DNA from: Butyrivibrio sp.
GTDB taxonomy: Bacteria > Bacillota > Clostridia > Lachnospirales > Lachnospiraceae
DNA length: 64,000 nucleotides
Assembly (NCBI RefSeq): GCF_017635265.1
Contig: NZ_JAGBLU010000091.1
Span: 1 to 64,000, forward strand
Reading direction: 5' to 3'
Part shown: in pieces, positions 54,142-64,000 of the stretch
Layout of the letters: each line of letters starts with the position of its first letter
Numbering within the stretch: position 1 is the first letter of the stretch
Program-made: the position numbers and the translations under genes
Notes under the pieces: model-generated
Seen by the model: the letters and a program-made list of their open reading frames with translations, nothing else
What the model was told of the DNA's origin: nothing
Database searches by the model: none

Positions 54142-54675
54142 ATGCAATTACAGGCTCTAATGATGCTTACTGCGGAGACAAATACGCAGGAGCTGGTTAC
54201 ATTGGTACCCTGGACATTTATCGCACAGATCATAAACCTGTTTATACAGATGTATCTGATTAAGAGATTTCTTTTCAAGCCAATTAACGAAATTCTTGAA
54301 AAGAGAAAAAATCTTGCTGATAAAACAATCAGGGAAGCTAGAGAGGCCAAGGAAGAAGCCGATTCTCTTAAAGATCAATACGAAGATAGCCTGACCAGCG
54401 CACATGCTGAGGCTGCACAGATTGTATCTGATGCTCAGAAAGAAGCGCAGAATAAAGCTGATGCTCTTGTAAAAGAAGCACAGGAAGAGGCTGCAGGCAT
54501 TAAAGCCAGAGCAGCTGCTGATATTGAGCAGGAAAAGAAAAAGGCGGTCAACGAGGCCAAAGATGAGATTGGTTCACTTGCAATGGATATTGCAGGCAAG
54601 GTTGTTGAGAAAGAAATAAACGAAGCCGATCACAAGAAACTTATTGATGATTTCATCAATAAAGTTGGTGCATAA
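54142..54675 (+). CDS. atpF: ATP synthase subunit b
   Basis: 177 aa. One membrane helix near the N terminus (LVPWTFIAQIINLFIQMYLI), then KRFLFKPINEILEKRK, the family hallmark, and a long charged coiled coil rich in Ala, Glu and Lys to the end. It forms the peripheral stalk holding alpha and delta against the rotor. AAGGAG precedes the start. Confidence 0.92.
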   Translation: MQLQALMMLTAETNTQELVTLVPWTFIAQIINLFIQMYLIKRFLFKPINEILEKRKNLADKTIREAREAKEEADSLKDQYEDSLTSAHAEAAQIVSDAQKEAQNKADALVKEAQEEAAGIKARAAADIEQEKKKAVNEAKDEIGSLAMDIAGKVVEKEINEADHKKLIDDFINKVGA

Positions 54676-54735
54676 AGAAAGAATAAATAAACACCCCGGA
54701 AGCACTTGCTATTTAGGGCGTAATAAGGAGAAACT

Positions 54736-55275
54736 ATGAGTAAAGCTGGAGATCTTTATGGGCAGAGCCTATATGATCTGGCAGCGGAATCAAACCTATC
54801 GGATGAAATATTGGGCGAAATGGAGGTAATAGACGGAATCTTTAAAGAGAATCCTGACTATGTAACACTCCTCTCGGAACCCTCAGTCCCAAAGAAAGAA
54901 AGACTTCAGTTGGTTGACCAGGCACTTGGTGATGGTTGCCAGGAGTACCTTTTAAACTTCATCAAGATTCTCATTGAGAAGGGAATACTAAGGGAGTTTT
55001 CTGCATGTCGCAAGAGATACAGAAGATGCTACAACTTAGAACACGGTATCGCAGATGCCCTTGTTACTACGGCAGTAGCCTTAGATGATTCTCAGCTTTC
55101 ACTTCTTAAGTCAAAACTTGAGACAATAAGCGGCAAGAAAGTGCAGCTGAAACAGAAGGTTGACAGCGGCGTTCTTGGTGGCGTGAGAGTGGATCTTGAG
55201 GGACAGCTCTTTGACGGAACAGTAAAGGGCAGGTTATCCGAGCTTCGTAAACGAGTCGACGAAACGGTAATTTGA
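54736..55275 (+). CDS. atpH: ATP synthase subunit delta
   Basis: 179 aa, soluble. The start SKAGDLYGQSLYDLAAE and the C-terminal LEGQLFDGTVKGRLSELRKRVD (variant of the family's VRIGDxVIDGSVRGRLxxL) identify it. It caps the alpha subunits and connects them to the b stalk. Its C-terminal codons overlap one arm of the structured repeat at 55274. Confidence 0.9.
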   Translation: MSKAGDLYGQSLYDLAAESNLSDEILGEMEVIDGIFKENPDYVTLLSEPSVPKKERLQLVDQALGDGCQEYLLNFIKILIEKGILREFSACRKRYRRCYNLEHGIADALVTTAVALDDSQLSLLKSKLETISGKKVQLKQKVDSGVLGGVRVDLEGQLFDGTVKGRLSELRKRVDETVI

Positions 55276-55434
55276 TAACACAAATGTCGCAGTAATAAAT
55301 GCGAGTGTGCTTGCACAATGAGCATTGAGTACTTGCGACATGCAAATACATGAGGAAGTAGTGCAATAGCACGGATTCCGAATGTATGAAGAATTGCGAA
55401 AGTTGCATGCAACGGAGCAATTCGGGGTGTTATC
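55274..55434. repeat. Composite palindromic element in the atpH-atpA gap
   Basis: No gene is seen in this 186-bp gap. Outer inverted repeat GATAACAC (55274-55281) and GTGTTATC (55427-55434). Inside: ATGTCGCA/TGCGACAT (55284-55341); hairpin GTGC-AATA-GCAC (55361-55372); the segment GGATTCCGAATGTATG (55373-55388); hairpin GAATTGC/GCAATTC (55391-55423) with GCGAAA and ACGGAGC inside. Same order as in the amt-asnB gap, with different stems. Confidence 0.7.
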
Positions 55435-55461
55435 AAAAAATAAAAATGGTCGGAGGAAAAT

Positions 55462-56982
55462 ATGGAACTAAAACCAGAAAAAATATCCGAGGTCATTCGA
55501 AGCCAGATAAAGAATTATCAGAATGCAATTATCCAGAACGAGACAGGAACAGTTCTTACAGTCGGCGATGGTATCGCACGTGTAAGCGGACTTTTGAACT
55601 GTATGTCCGGTGAGCTTTTGGAGTTTGAGAATGGTACATTCGGAATGGCTCAAAACCTCGAAGAAACAGTAGTATCCGCGGTTTTGTTCGGCGAGGATGT
55701 AGGAATCAGCGAAGGACAGACCGTTAAGCGTACAGGAAGAGTTGTATCTGTTCCTGTAGGCGAAAAGATGATTGGACGTGTTGTTAACGCCATTGGTCAG
55801 CCAATCGATGGTGCAGGCCCGATCGAAACAACAGAGTACAGACCGGTAGAGTCACCGGCTCCCGGTATCATTGCCAGACAGCCGGTTAAGGAGCCTCTCC
55901 AGACCGGAATTAAGGCTATAGACTCCATGATCCCTATCGGAAGAGGTCAGCGTGAGCTTATTATCGGTGACAGACAGACCGGTAAGACAACAATTGCAAT
56001 AGATACAATTCTTAACCAGAAGGGGAAAGATGTTATCTGTATCTATGTTGCTATTGGACAGAAACGTTCAACAGTAACAGCTCTTGTTGAAGATTTGAAA
56101 AAGGGTGGAGCTATGGACTACACAATCGTTGTAGCAGCTACAGCTTCTGAGCCCAGCCCACTTCAGTATATTTCACCATACACAGGCTGTGCTATGGGTG
56201 AGTACTTCATGTATAAAGGAAAACATGTGCTTTGTATCTACGACGATTTGTCCAAGCACGCCGTAGCTTACCGTGCACTTTCCCTGCTGATCAGAAGACC
56301 ACCGGGACGTGAAGCATATCCCGGAGACGTTTTCTATCTCCATTCAAGACTTCTTGAAAGAGCTGCCAAGCTCTCAGATGAAAACGGAGGCGGTTCACTT
56401 ACAGCCCTTCCTATCATCGAGACACAGGCAGGTGACGTATCAGCATACATTCCTACAAACGTTATCTCCATCACTGATGGTCAGATATTCCTTGAGACAG
56501 AGCTTTTCCACTCAGGAATTATGCCGGCGGTTAACCCCGGTATTTCAGTATCCCGAGTTGGTGGTAATGCTCAGATCAAGGCTATGAAGAAGGTTGCCGG
56601 TACACTGAAACTTGTTTATTCACAGTATCGTGAACTTCAGAGCTTTGCTCAGTTTGGTTCGGATCTTGATGAGGATACAAAGGCTCGTCTTGCACAAGGT
56701 GAACGTATCGTTGAAGTTCTTAAGCAGGATAAAAATCAGCCTGTTCCTGTAGAAAAGCAGGTAGCTATCCTTTATGCAGTTATCAACAATATCCTTATTA
56801 AGGTTGCTGCATCTGATGTTGCAGAGTATGAAGCAGGACTTTATGAGTTCCTTGACAGCGATCCTACCGGAATTGCAGCAATGCGTGAAATCCGCGAGAG
56901 CGGTAAGCTCGAAGCTGAAACAGAAGAAAAGCTTAAAGAGGCACTGAACGCTTATACAGATAATTTCTTAAAGAAAAAATAA
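55462..56982 (+). CDS. atpA: ATP synthase subunit alpha
   Basis: 506 aa, non-catalytic nucleotide-binding subunit of F1. P-loop GDRQTGKT, then [11 protein letters not shown], and [14 protein letters not shown], the alpha-family signature; the Arg finger lies in [10 protein letters not shown]. The ATG at 55462 has CGGAGG upstream. Full length and intact. Confidence 0.96.
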   Translation: MELKPEKISEVIRSQIKNYQNAIIQNETGTVLTVGDGIARVSGLLNCMSGELLEFENGTFGMAQNLEETVVSAVLFGEDVGISEGQTVKRTGRVVSVPVGEKMIGRVVNAIGQPIDGAGPIETTEYRPVESPAPGIIARQPVKEPLQTGIKAIDSMIPIGRGQRELIIGDRQTGKTTIAIDTILNQKGKDVICIYVAIGQKRSTVTALVEDLKKGGAMDYTIVVAATASEPSPLQYISPYTGCAMGEYFMYKGKHVLCIYDDLSKHAVAYRALSLLIRRPPGREAYPGDVFYLHSRLLERAAKLSDENGGGSLTALPIIETQAGDVSAYIPTNVISITDGQIFLETELFHSGIMPAVNPGISVSRVGGNAQIKAMKKVAGTLKLVYSQYRELQSFAQFGSDLDEDTKARLAQGERIVEVLKQDKNQPVPVEKQVAILYAVINNILIKVAASDVAEYEAGLYEFLDSDPTGIAAMREIRESGKLEAETEEKLKEALNAYTDNFLKKK

Positions 56983-56998
56983 TTAGGAGGACAACAAA

Positions 56999-57859
56999 AT
57001 GGCTGGATCAATGAAAGCTGTTAAACTCCGAATAAAAAGCGTCCAGAGTACAATGCAGATTACGAAAGCCATGCAGCTGGTCGCAGCTTCCAAGCTTCGT
57101 AAGGCCAAGGAAAAAGCTGATAATTCAAAACCTTACCTTGAGACGATTCTTGCTACACTTACAGATATTGCCAATGGAAATAATGATTTCCAGTCAATAT
57201 ATACTAAAAGCACTGAGAATGGCAAATGGCTCTACGTTGTAATTGCCGGAGACAGAGGTCTTGCAGGCGGATACAACTCAAACCTGTTTAAGTTTGTAGA
57301 GGCAGAGATTAAGGGCAAGGAGAATGTTACAGTTCTTCCTATCGGTAAAAAATCTGTTGAGTTCTTTAAGCATAGAAATGTGCCTATTCTCACAGAGGAG
57401 TTTGCCGAAGTTGCAAAGGTTAATATTTCAGACTGTTTCCAGATAGCTAAGCTGATCTGCGGATCATATGGCGGCGACGGATTCGGACACGTTTTCCTGT
57501 GTTACACGAACTTCGTGTCCATGCTCTCTCAGGTACCTACCGCTTCATCACTTCTTCCTCTTTCAGATCTTAGATCTGAAGATATACAAGAAGATGGTAA
57601 AGCAAAGGATCTGATTTTGTATGAGCCTGACAGTGAAACGGTGTTCGATGCGATTGTTCCGGAGTACATGGCAGGAATTCTGTATTCAAGTATCAATATA
57701 TCTTATGCATCTGAACTTGCTGCACGCAGAACTGCGATGGAAGCAGCTACAGACAATGCAGAAGAGATGATCGATAACTTGAGCCTGTACTATAACAGAG
57801 CCCGTCAGGCAAGCATTACTCAGGAAATAACGGAAATCGTTGCCGGAGCGGAAAGCTGA
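56999..57859 (+). CDS. atpG: ATP synthase subunit gamma
   Basis: 286 aa, the rotating central stalk. N-terminal helix KAVKLRIKSVQSTMQITKAMQLVAASKL and C-terminal MEAATDNAEEMIDNLSLYYNRARQASITQEITEIVAGAES (here cut as family-typical ATDNA and ITQEITEI) are conserved. GDRGLAGGYN follows the first strand. AGGAGG precedes the start. Confidence 0.95.
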   Translation: MAGSMKAVKLRIKSVQSTMQITKAMQLVAASKLRKAKEKADNSKPYLETILATLTDIANGNNDFQSIYTKSTENGKWLYVVIAGDRGLAGGYNSNLFKFVEAEIKGKENVTVLPIGKKSVEFFKHRNVPILTEEFAEVAKVNISDCFQIAKLICGSYGGDGFGHVFLCYTNFVSMLSQVPTASSLLPLSDLRSEDIQEDGKAKDLILYEPDSETVFDAIVPEYMAGILYSSINISYASELAARRTAMEAATDNAEEMIDNLSLYYNRARQASITQEITEIVAGAES

Positions 57860-58006
57860 ACACCTAGCGAGGTACTTTCGAGCTTGGTGTACTAGCTTGT
57901 TCTGTCGAGCGGAGCGAGAGCAGAACATCCGATTTATACTTAGCGAGATGGTAATCGAGCTTAGTGTGAAGCTTGTTCTGGCGAGTGCGAAGCACGAGAG
58001 CAGAAC
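57860..58006. repeat. Four palindromic repeats in the atpG-atpD gap
   Basis: No gene in this 193-bp gap. ACACCTAGC/GCTTGGTGT (57860-57890); GTTCTG/CAGAAC (57899-57926); ACTTAGC/GCTTAGT (57938-57965); GTTCTG/CAGAAC again (57975-58006) with GTGC-GAA-GCAC inside. The first and third share GCGAG and TCGAGC with the hairpins at 27748 and 27793, 30 kb away. Confidence 0.7.
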
Positions 58007-58031
58007 TTCCGCAAATGCTGGAATTAACTAA

Positions 58032-59450
<1,419 letters not shown>

Positions 59451-59467
59451 TAGAAAAGGAGTAACCT

Positions 59468-59890
59468 ATGTCCACTTCTTATCATTTACAGGTTGTGTCC
59501 CTGGATGGTTTGGAATATGAAGGCGAAGTTCAGAAAATACTGCTCCGTACAATAGATGGTGATGTGGAGATACTTGCCCGTCATACCAACTACTGTACTG
59601 CAATTGGTATGGGAACTGCCAAAGTTACCATGGACGACGGCCAGGAAAGAAAGGCGGCCTGTATCGGTGGAATGCTTTCGGTAATGAACGGAGAAGTCAG
59701 AGTTCTTCCTACAACGTGGGAGTGGAGCGAAGACATCGATGTGGAGCGTGCTAAAGCTGCCAAAGCCAAGGCAGAAGAAGCCCTTAAGAATCAGCAGCTT
59801 GATAAGGAAGCACGAATTCGTGCTGAAGCCAAGCTCTACAGAGCTCTTGTAAGAATCGGTTCCTCCGGACAGGATTCAACTTATAATTAA
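59468..59890 (+). CDS. atpC: ATP synthase subunit epsilon
   Basis: 140 aa. N-terminal beta-sandwich (LQVVSLDGLEYEGEVQKILLRTIDGDVEILARHTNYCTAI) and a C-terminal helical hairpin rich in Ala and Lys that can inhibit ATP hydrolysis. Last gene of the operon, followed 14 bp later by a terminator. Confidence 0.92.
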   Translation: MSTSYHLQVVSLDGLEYEGEVQKILLRTIDGDVEILARHTNYCTAIGMGTAKVTMDDGQERKAACIGGMLSVMNGEVRVLPTTWEWSEDIDVERAKAAKAKAEEALKNQQLDKEARIRAEAKLYRALVRIGSSGQDSTYN

Positions 59891-59904
59891 AAATTCAGGT
59901 AACT

Positions 59905-59940
59905 AAAGCCGTCAGAGACTATGCTCTGACGGCTTTAAAA
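59905..59940 (+). terminator. Terminator of the atp operon
   Basis: AAAGCCGTCAGAG pairs perfectly with CTCTGACGGCTTT (59924-59936). The T run is short (TTT then AAAA). Confidence 0.8.
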
Positions 59941-59972
59941 GTAAGTGTGTTACAGAAAAGTGGGAGGACTTT

Positions 59973-60161
59973 ATGGGGATAAAGAATCATGATCCAAAAA
60001 ACTATTTTATGAAACAGTCCTATGAAAAAGCGATAGATAGGATGGAAAAAATAGATTCAGCAGGGGATAATGCCCACGAAAAGTGGAAAGAGCAAATAAT
60101 ATCAGATATTATAATTTTAATTATATTTTTGGCCTTAGTGATTTTTATTATTACAAGATAA
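59973..60161 (+). CDS. Small membrane protein, no recognised family
   Basis: 62 aa. The first 40 residues are charged and probably helical (KAIDRMEKIDSAGDNAHEKWKEQ); the last 20 form one membrane helix (SDIIILIIFLALVIFIITR). GGGAGGA lies 7 bp before the ATG, which argues that it is real. It stands alone between the atp terminator and the 53-bp repeat array. Tail-anchored topology suggests a small regulatory or toxin-like peptide, but nothing in the sequence decides this. Confidence 0.5.
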   Translation: MGIKNHDPKNYFMKQSYEKAIDRMEKIDSAGDNAHEKWKEQIISDIIILIIFLALVIFIITR

Positions 60162-60324
60162 GTGTATAAAAATGTTGATTCAAGATTTGGAAAATGTAAT
60201 TAAAGAAGAAAAATCTTTAGGTGCAAATATTGGTGATACTACAGCTTTGAAACTGAATCAGGTTGTAATAACTTGAGAGGAAAGCGAATGGAAGGTCTCT
60301 AATACAGATGAACGCGATTAGTGA

Positions 60325-60626
60325 TTGACTCTATTTTGGCATCGCTTCAACTGAGTCAACCAATTATCTGTGGTGAAATGACTCACTTCATAATTTGTAT
60401 TATTTGAGTCAATTCATTGTAATATCAGGCTTGACTGCAATTTGCAAAGATGCAAAAGAGGTCAACCAAGGAATAGTATAATTATTGACCTCAATTTAAG
60501 TTTATAGTTAATGAGTCAACTAATATAACGATGTTATATGACCGCAAATTGCATAGTTAGATGTTGAGTCAATCACAAGTAAGTATGGATATGACTGCAA
60601 GCATAGAAAACATCAGATGAAGTCAA
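60325..60626. repeat. Six-unit array of alternating inverted heptamers, 53-bp period
   Basis: Forward heptamers (TTGACTC and variants) start at 60325, 60378, 60431, 60485, 60538 and 60591. Reverse heptamers (GAGTCAA and variants) start at 60353, 60406, 60459, 60513, 60566 and 60620. Steps are 53 or 54 bp throughout. Forward to reverse gaps are 21 nt (22 in the last unit) and reverse to forward gaps 18 or 19 nt. TGAC and GTCA are kept in all twelve sites; the gaps have diverged, though units 3, 5 and 6 share TGACYGCAA. Function unknown. Confidence 0.8.
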
Positions 60627-60716
60627 CCGGATAGCCAGAATTGTCTTCGAGATTTCAGCAGACTCTTTAGTTGCTTTTATCCGAATATTAAGCAGAGATA
60701 AATTGGAGGAATGACA

Positions 60717-60767
60717 AAAACCTCTATCCCAATTTGATCTGATTGATCATTTTGAGATAGAGGTTTT
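60717..60767. terminator. Long hairpin between the array and the GH5 gene
   Basis: AAAACCTCTATC (60717-60728) pairs perfectly with GATAGAGGTTTT (60756-60767). The T run favours termination of minus-strand transcription from the GH5 gene, and it could also end a plus-strand transcript over the array. Confidence 0.75.
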
Positions 60768-60827
60768 GTTATTATTGCAATTGTGAGACCAAAGTGAGTT
60801 AGTCGTTTCTTTTACAAGTAATAAAAA

Positions 60828-62180
60828 TCAGTTTTCCTCATCATACACAGCCATTATGGCATCTGCAACGTCTTCTCTGTACCATGAGCAGTCATTTCTG
60901 TTAAAGATTGCGAAATGCTCATTTCCTGATTCAAAGAGACCGTTGTCCCACCAGAAGCATGGGATTCCGGCTTTTTTTGCTCTTGTAAGATATTCTGTAA
61001 CCCAGTTGCATACTTCCTTAGAGTTTCCGTTTTTATCCTCGGCGCCATACTCTGTGAGAAGTACAGGTATTCCCTTGGCTCCAAAGATTCTCTGAAGATC
61101 CTGCATGACACCTGCAATATCTCCCTTGTGAGAACCGTCCCATGTGTCATAGGAATTACCGGATGCAGAGTAAGTAAAGTCATAAGGTGTGTACGCATGG
61201 ATAGAAACAGCAAGATGGTCATCCTCCGGTATCTTCATGCTTCCAATAGTAGGAATAACATGGGATGATGCAAAGCTTGTAATGAGAACAAGCCTCTTTG
61301 CATTATTGCCGCCTGTTGAGCGAACAGCATCTACAAAAGTCTGATTAAGTCTGTCCAGGCACTTTCTGCCTTCACCTGTTCCGCCGTTCCATTCATTTGT
61401 GCCGCCCTTTACTCTGGGCTCATTTAAGCCTTCGAAAATAAGGTGGTCGCCGTATTTTTCAAATCTGTTTGCAATCTGAACCCAGATAGCTTTTACCTCT
61501 TCATCTACGGCATCAATGTGGGCATCATCAGGAATTCTCCACTCCTCTTCGTGGTGAGAATTGATGATAACATACATATTGTCATCCAGGGCGTAGTTTA
61601 CGACTTCTTCAACCCTGTCAAACCAGGCTTCATCGATGGTATAGTCAGGTGCTGCGCCTAAGTGATCAGCCCATGTCACAGGGATTCTTATGCAGTCAAA
61701 GCCTTTTTCGTTAACTGCGTCAATCATTTCTTTTGTTGTCTTTGGATTGCCCCAGGATGTCTCTGCTTCAACACCTGTCGTTCCGAAGGAATCGAATGTG
61801 TTTCCCAGGTTCCATCCGGTTTTCATCTCTGCAACAAGATCTGTAGGTGTGATATCTCGCATATCGTATTTGTCCTTTGCCGGTTCAGGTTTTGTGGTGG
61901 TTTCTTCTGTTTTTGATTCGCTGCTTGCTTCTGATGAAGAGTCGTTTGACGTCTCTGAACTTGCTTTTGCAGAAGAGTTGCCTGCAGTTTCAGTATTTGC
62001 CTCTGAGTTAGATGTCGCCTCATCTGAGGATTCGCCTGATGCCTGTTCAGCGGTAGCTTCCGTGATATTGCTGGCGACATCACTACCTGCATTTTCAGAT
62101 TCAGGCTGTGCAGCAGGCGCTCCGCATCCTGTCAAAAGAGCCAGAATAAGAGGCAGGGTCAATAATTTTTTTCTTTTCAT
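60828..62180 (-). CDS. GH5 endoglucanase lipoprotein
   Basis: 450 aa. Lipobox LLTGC in the signal peptide, then about 90 residues of Ser/Glu/Thr-rich linker that hold the enzyme away from the membrane. Catalytic domain from about 105: GWNLGNTFDSFG, RIPVTWADH, NSHHEEEW, acid/base Glu in FEGLNEPR and nucleophile Glu in LLTEYGAED, pattern of GH5 subfamily 4 (endo-beta-glucanase or xyloglucanase). ATG 62180 has AAGGAG upstream; a start at 62231 would put 17 residues before the signal peptide. It lies 17 bp after the GH43 fusion gene and is probably co-transcribed. Confidence 0.9.
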   Translation of the reverse strand: MKRKKLLTLPLILALLTGCGAPAAQPESENAGSDVASNITEATAEQASGESSDEATSNSEANTETAGNSSAKASSETSNDSSSEASSESKTEETTTKPEPAKDKYDMRDITPTDLVAEMKTGWNLGNTFDSFGTTGVEAETSWGNPKTTKEMIDAVNEKGFDCIRIPVTWADHLGAAPDYTIDEAWFDRVEEVVNYALDDNMYVIINSHHEEEWRIPDDAHIDAVDEEVKAIWVQIANRFEKYGDHLIFEGLNEPRVKGGTNEWNGGTGEGRKCLDRLNQTFVDAVRSTGGNNAKRLVLITSFASSHVIPTIGSMKIPEDDHLAVSIHAYTPYDFTYSASGNSYDTWDGSHKGDIAGVMQDLQRIFGAKGIPVLLTEYGAEDKNGNSKEVCNWVTEYLTRAKKAGIPCFWWDNGLFESGNEHFAIFNRNDCSWYREDVADAIMAVYDEEN

Positions 62181-62197
62181 AACAAACTCCTTGTAAA

Positions 62198-64000
62198 TTA
62201 ATGCAAAATTTCTATAGAAGCAAGTGAACAATTCCCTGTGCCCTTGTATGTGAGATAGAGCGGATATGCTCCGTCTAATTTATCAAATGAGCCTTCAAAA
62301 GCAGTCCAGATATTTGAACCATGAGCGCTGATACTGCATATAGGTTCGCCGTCAAGAGCTGTTCTTACTTCAAATGAACCGTTAAAATATGCTCGTGTCT
62401 TTATACGAAGACCTGTGGCATTCTTTAACTCAAAATACTTAAAGCCAATAGTGGTTCCATCAACGATATCTTTGATGTAGCCATTGTTTGGTGTGTTGTC
62501 GCCGCCTTCCTGTACAACTCTTGGGGCGTTTGCTTCAACATATATTTTATGGTCATTGGTGAATATGTTACAAGCTATATATGACGGATATTCACCAACA
62601 TCAGAGAGTGGTCCGCTGTTAAGTCCGCATGAAGTGATCTCTACCTGCTTTATGCTGCCATCTTTTTCAAAATGAATTTTTTCGGCGCAGCCCTGTCTGC
62701 TAAACCATGTGCCGTTTGTATGTCTATGGTAAAAGATATACCAATTACCGTCAATTTCTACAATACTTCCATGGTTGTTGGCGCCGTAAGCTGTAGCTTC
62801 TTCAGCTTCTTTATAGCTGTCAATGTGAAGGTCACAGTTACTTACGATAACGCCGCCATATGTGTATGGCCCGTAGATGCTCTTTGAAGTAGCGTAGCAG
62901 AGCTCATGCATTACTTCTGAAGAGTAGACAAAATAGTAAGTATCATCGCGCTTTCTGATAGAAGGTGCCTCGAAGAAAGCGTGTTTTTCAAAGCCTGTTC
63001 CTTCGCTGTAGCAATTGCCCGGAGCAATAAACTCCGGAGCTTTCTTTATTGTGAGCATGTCCTTATCAAGAACGGTGAGCATTGCGCCGTGCCTTGACTT
63101 ATCCCCTTGTCCGCAGAATCCTGTGAAAAGAAATGTCTCATCCCCTTCAGTCAATACACCCGGATCAAACTGCGGCTCATCGCCTTTCTTGTCGCCGAGT
63201 TTTGTACCATCCTCATAGTGTACATATCCGTAGAACGTAAATGGTCCGACCGGAGTATCACTTACTGCAACAGATACAACGCTGACCTTGTCAAGAACGT
63301 AATACAGATAGTATCTGCCATCGGGACCAACAGTTACGTCAGGAGCATAGAGGCACATATGTCCGTCAGGGTTAAGTGGATCAGAAGTCTTTGGATAAAT
63401 CACGCCCTCATATTTCCAGTTGCCGAGATCTTTGACAGGAGCAGACCAGCATACGTAATCACCAAGGCAGAAAGTTTCGCCCTGATAGAGGTCATGGGAA
63501 CCATAGACATAAACTCTGTCGCCAAATACGTAAGGCTCCCCGTCAGGAATATACTCCCATGAAGGAAGATAAGGATTGACTGCCTGATTGCGGCTGTTTT
63601 GCCTTATTCCGCCTTCAAATTTTGGTGTGGCGCCTCTGCCAAGAAACTCCATTTCAAAAGGAGATACAGTTTTATAAGGCTCCCAGGTCGGCAAATCTTC
63701 GCCGTTAGGATTTCCTGTTTTTACAAAGTTTGCAAAGTAGCTACACATCTGATTTGCCAGATCAAAGTGTATTCCTTTATAAGGCCTGTGGCACATCCCA
63801 AGAGTGTTAAAGAAAAACCACAGATCGCATGAATGGAATGTTCCGGGATAAGCATCTCCTTTGTGACTGTCTCCGGGAATATCAGGATTGAATCTATAGT
63901 AATAGAACCTCTGATCTGCGTTATTTTTATTTGCGTCAGTAAATGTGCTCTTTACTGAAGACTCTACCATACTGATTCCATCAATGGTGAATTCATCTGC
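62198..64000 (-). CDS. Carboxylesterase-GH43 fusion, 5' end beyond the window
   Basis: The frame stays open to the window edge, so the true start lies outside; the visible part is 600 codons. The first 110 residues match the end of a type-B carboxylesterase (HSCDLWFFF, QMCSYFANFVKTGNPNGEDLPTWEPY). From about 135 a GH43 five-blade propeller follows (NPYLPSWEYIPDGEPYVFGDRVYVYGSHD, CLYAPDVTV, GTGFEKHAFFEAPSIRK with a likely catalytic Glu, HGSIVEIDGNWYIFYHRH). The last 130 residues look like a CBM6-type module. This suits removal of acyl and arabinose or xylose side groups from xylan. No signal peptide can be judged. Confidence 0.85.
   Translation of the reverse strand, partial: ADEFTIDGISMVESSVKSTFTDANKNNADQRFYYYRFNPDIPGDSHKGDAYPGTFHSCDLWFFFNTLGMCHRPYKGIHFDLANQMCSYFANFVKTGNPNGEDLPTWEPYKTVSPFEMEFLGRGATPKFEGGIRQNSRNQAVNPYLPSWEYIPDGEPYVFGDRVYVYGSHDLYQGETFCLGDYVCWSAPVKDLGNWKYEGVIYPKTSDPLNPDGHMCLYAPDVTVGPDGRYYLYYVLDKVSVVSVAVSDTPVGPFTFYGYVHYEDGTKLGDKKGDEPQFDPGVLTEGDETFLFTGFCGQGDKSRHGAMLTVLDKDMLTIKKAPEFIAPGNCYSEGTGFEKHAFFEAPSIRKRDDTYYFVYSSEVMHELCYATSKSIYGPYTYGGVIVSNCDLHIDSYKEAEEATAYGANNHGSIVEIDGNWYIFYHRHTNGTWFSRQGCAEKIHFEKDGSIKQVEITSCGLNSGPLSDVGEYPSYIACNIFTNDHKIYVEANAPRVVQEGGDNTPNNGYIKDIVDGTTIGFKYFELKNATGLRIKTRAYFNGSFEVRTALDGEPICSISAHGSNIWTAFEGSFDKLDGAYPLYLTYKGTGNCSLASIEILH

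Larger units (their letters stand above)
60162..60827. other. Non-coding interval holding the 53-bp array
   Basis: 666 bp without a convincing gene. Contents: a 34-codon frame at 60172-60276 without a ribosome site (MLIQDLENVIKEEKSLG...), possibly a gene remnant; the array at 60325-60626; about 90 nt without clear structure; a long hairpin at 60717-60767. Base composition is AT-rich like its surroundings. Confidence 0.6.

Noticed and set aside
60172..60276. 34-codon gene after the small membrane protein
   Set aside because: No ribosome binding site and no recognisable family; kept only as a possible remnant in the interval description.
60325..60626. CRISPR array
   Set aside because: The conserved parts are only 7-10 nt, alternate in orientation and vary; there are no 25-37 nt identical repeats and no cas genes in the window.
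61690..62196. 168-codon frame antisense to the GH5 gene
   Set aside because: It mirrors the Ser/Glu-rich linker of the lipoprotein; such low-complexity linkers leave long antisense frames open by chance.

Overview
The window reads as a chromosome segment of a motile, fibre-degrading, anaerobic Firmicute of the Lachnospiraceae, most likely Butyrivibrio or Pseudobutyrivibrio. The evidence is gene content and style: type III glutamine synthetase, two-chain GOGAT, an Amt protein carrying a PII domain, a PTS GlcNAc transporter, flagellin, a GH5 endoglucanase lipoprotein and an esterase-GH43 fusion, with AT-rich intergenic regions and strong GGAGG ribosome binding sites. No tRNA, rRNA, transposase, integrase or CRISPR array was recognised. 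Genus is inference.

Layout. 1-4.5 kb: a RelA/SpoT-domain alarmone synthetase, an HPr-like protein broken by one base in an A run, a GNAT acetyltransferase, glutamine-dependent NAD synthetase and a class I glutamine amidotransferase-like hydrolase. 4.6-31.9 kb is a nitrogen block. It opens with a FUSC-HAD membrane fusion behind an attenuator-like leader. A roughly 14.5 kb island follows (6.1-20.6 kb): HutF-like deiminase, HutU, HutI, HutD, two-subunit aconitase X, a NitT/TauT-type ABC importer, a LarA-family racemase, a D-2-hydroxyacid dehydrogenase, an RpiR regulator and an M20 amidohydrolase. There is no histidine ammonia-lyase. After a second, about 95 percent identical copy of the same leader come a circularly permuted ATP-grasp ligase, an alpha-E protein, a transglutaminase-like protease and two M14-family proteins (one without its zinc ligands). 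Then follow Amt-PII, AsnB, GSIII, GltB and GltD.

38-52 kb is ordinary chromosome: a DUF3298-type lipoprotein, MgtE with an overlapping upstream ORF, EIIA/NagE PTS, flagellin, a secreted KPVIYLYP protein, AspS with a GT39-like membrane protein, and a chemotaxis receptor. 52.2-59.9 kb is a complete F-type ATP synthase operon whose c subunit has two carboxylates, suggesting sodium coupling; hairpin-rich repeats lie between several of its genes. 59.9-60.8 kb is mostly non-coding and holds a strikingly regular array: six 53-bp units, each with an inverted pair of TTGAC/GTCAA heptamers. The right edge is a GH43-GH5 operon on the minus strand, open at the window end.

How it fits together. Nitrogen enters as ammonium (Amt-PII) and is fixed by GSIII, GltBD and AsnB. 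The island probably feeds imidazole compounds through urocanate to glutamate and ammonia. The ATP-grasp/alpha-E/transglutaminase/M14 set looks like an uncharacterised system that makes and breaks a peptide or amide. Shared leader hairpins and sequence scars show that the island was inserted into an older leader-FUSC-ATP-grasp operon, which places the unknown peptide system under the same control as ammonium assimilation. The least explained items are the HutH-less pathway, the ATP-grasp/M14 system and the 53-bp array.
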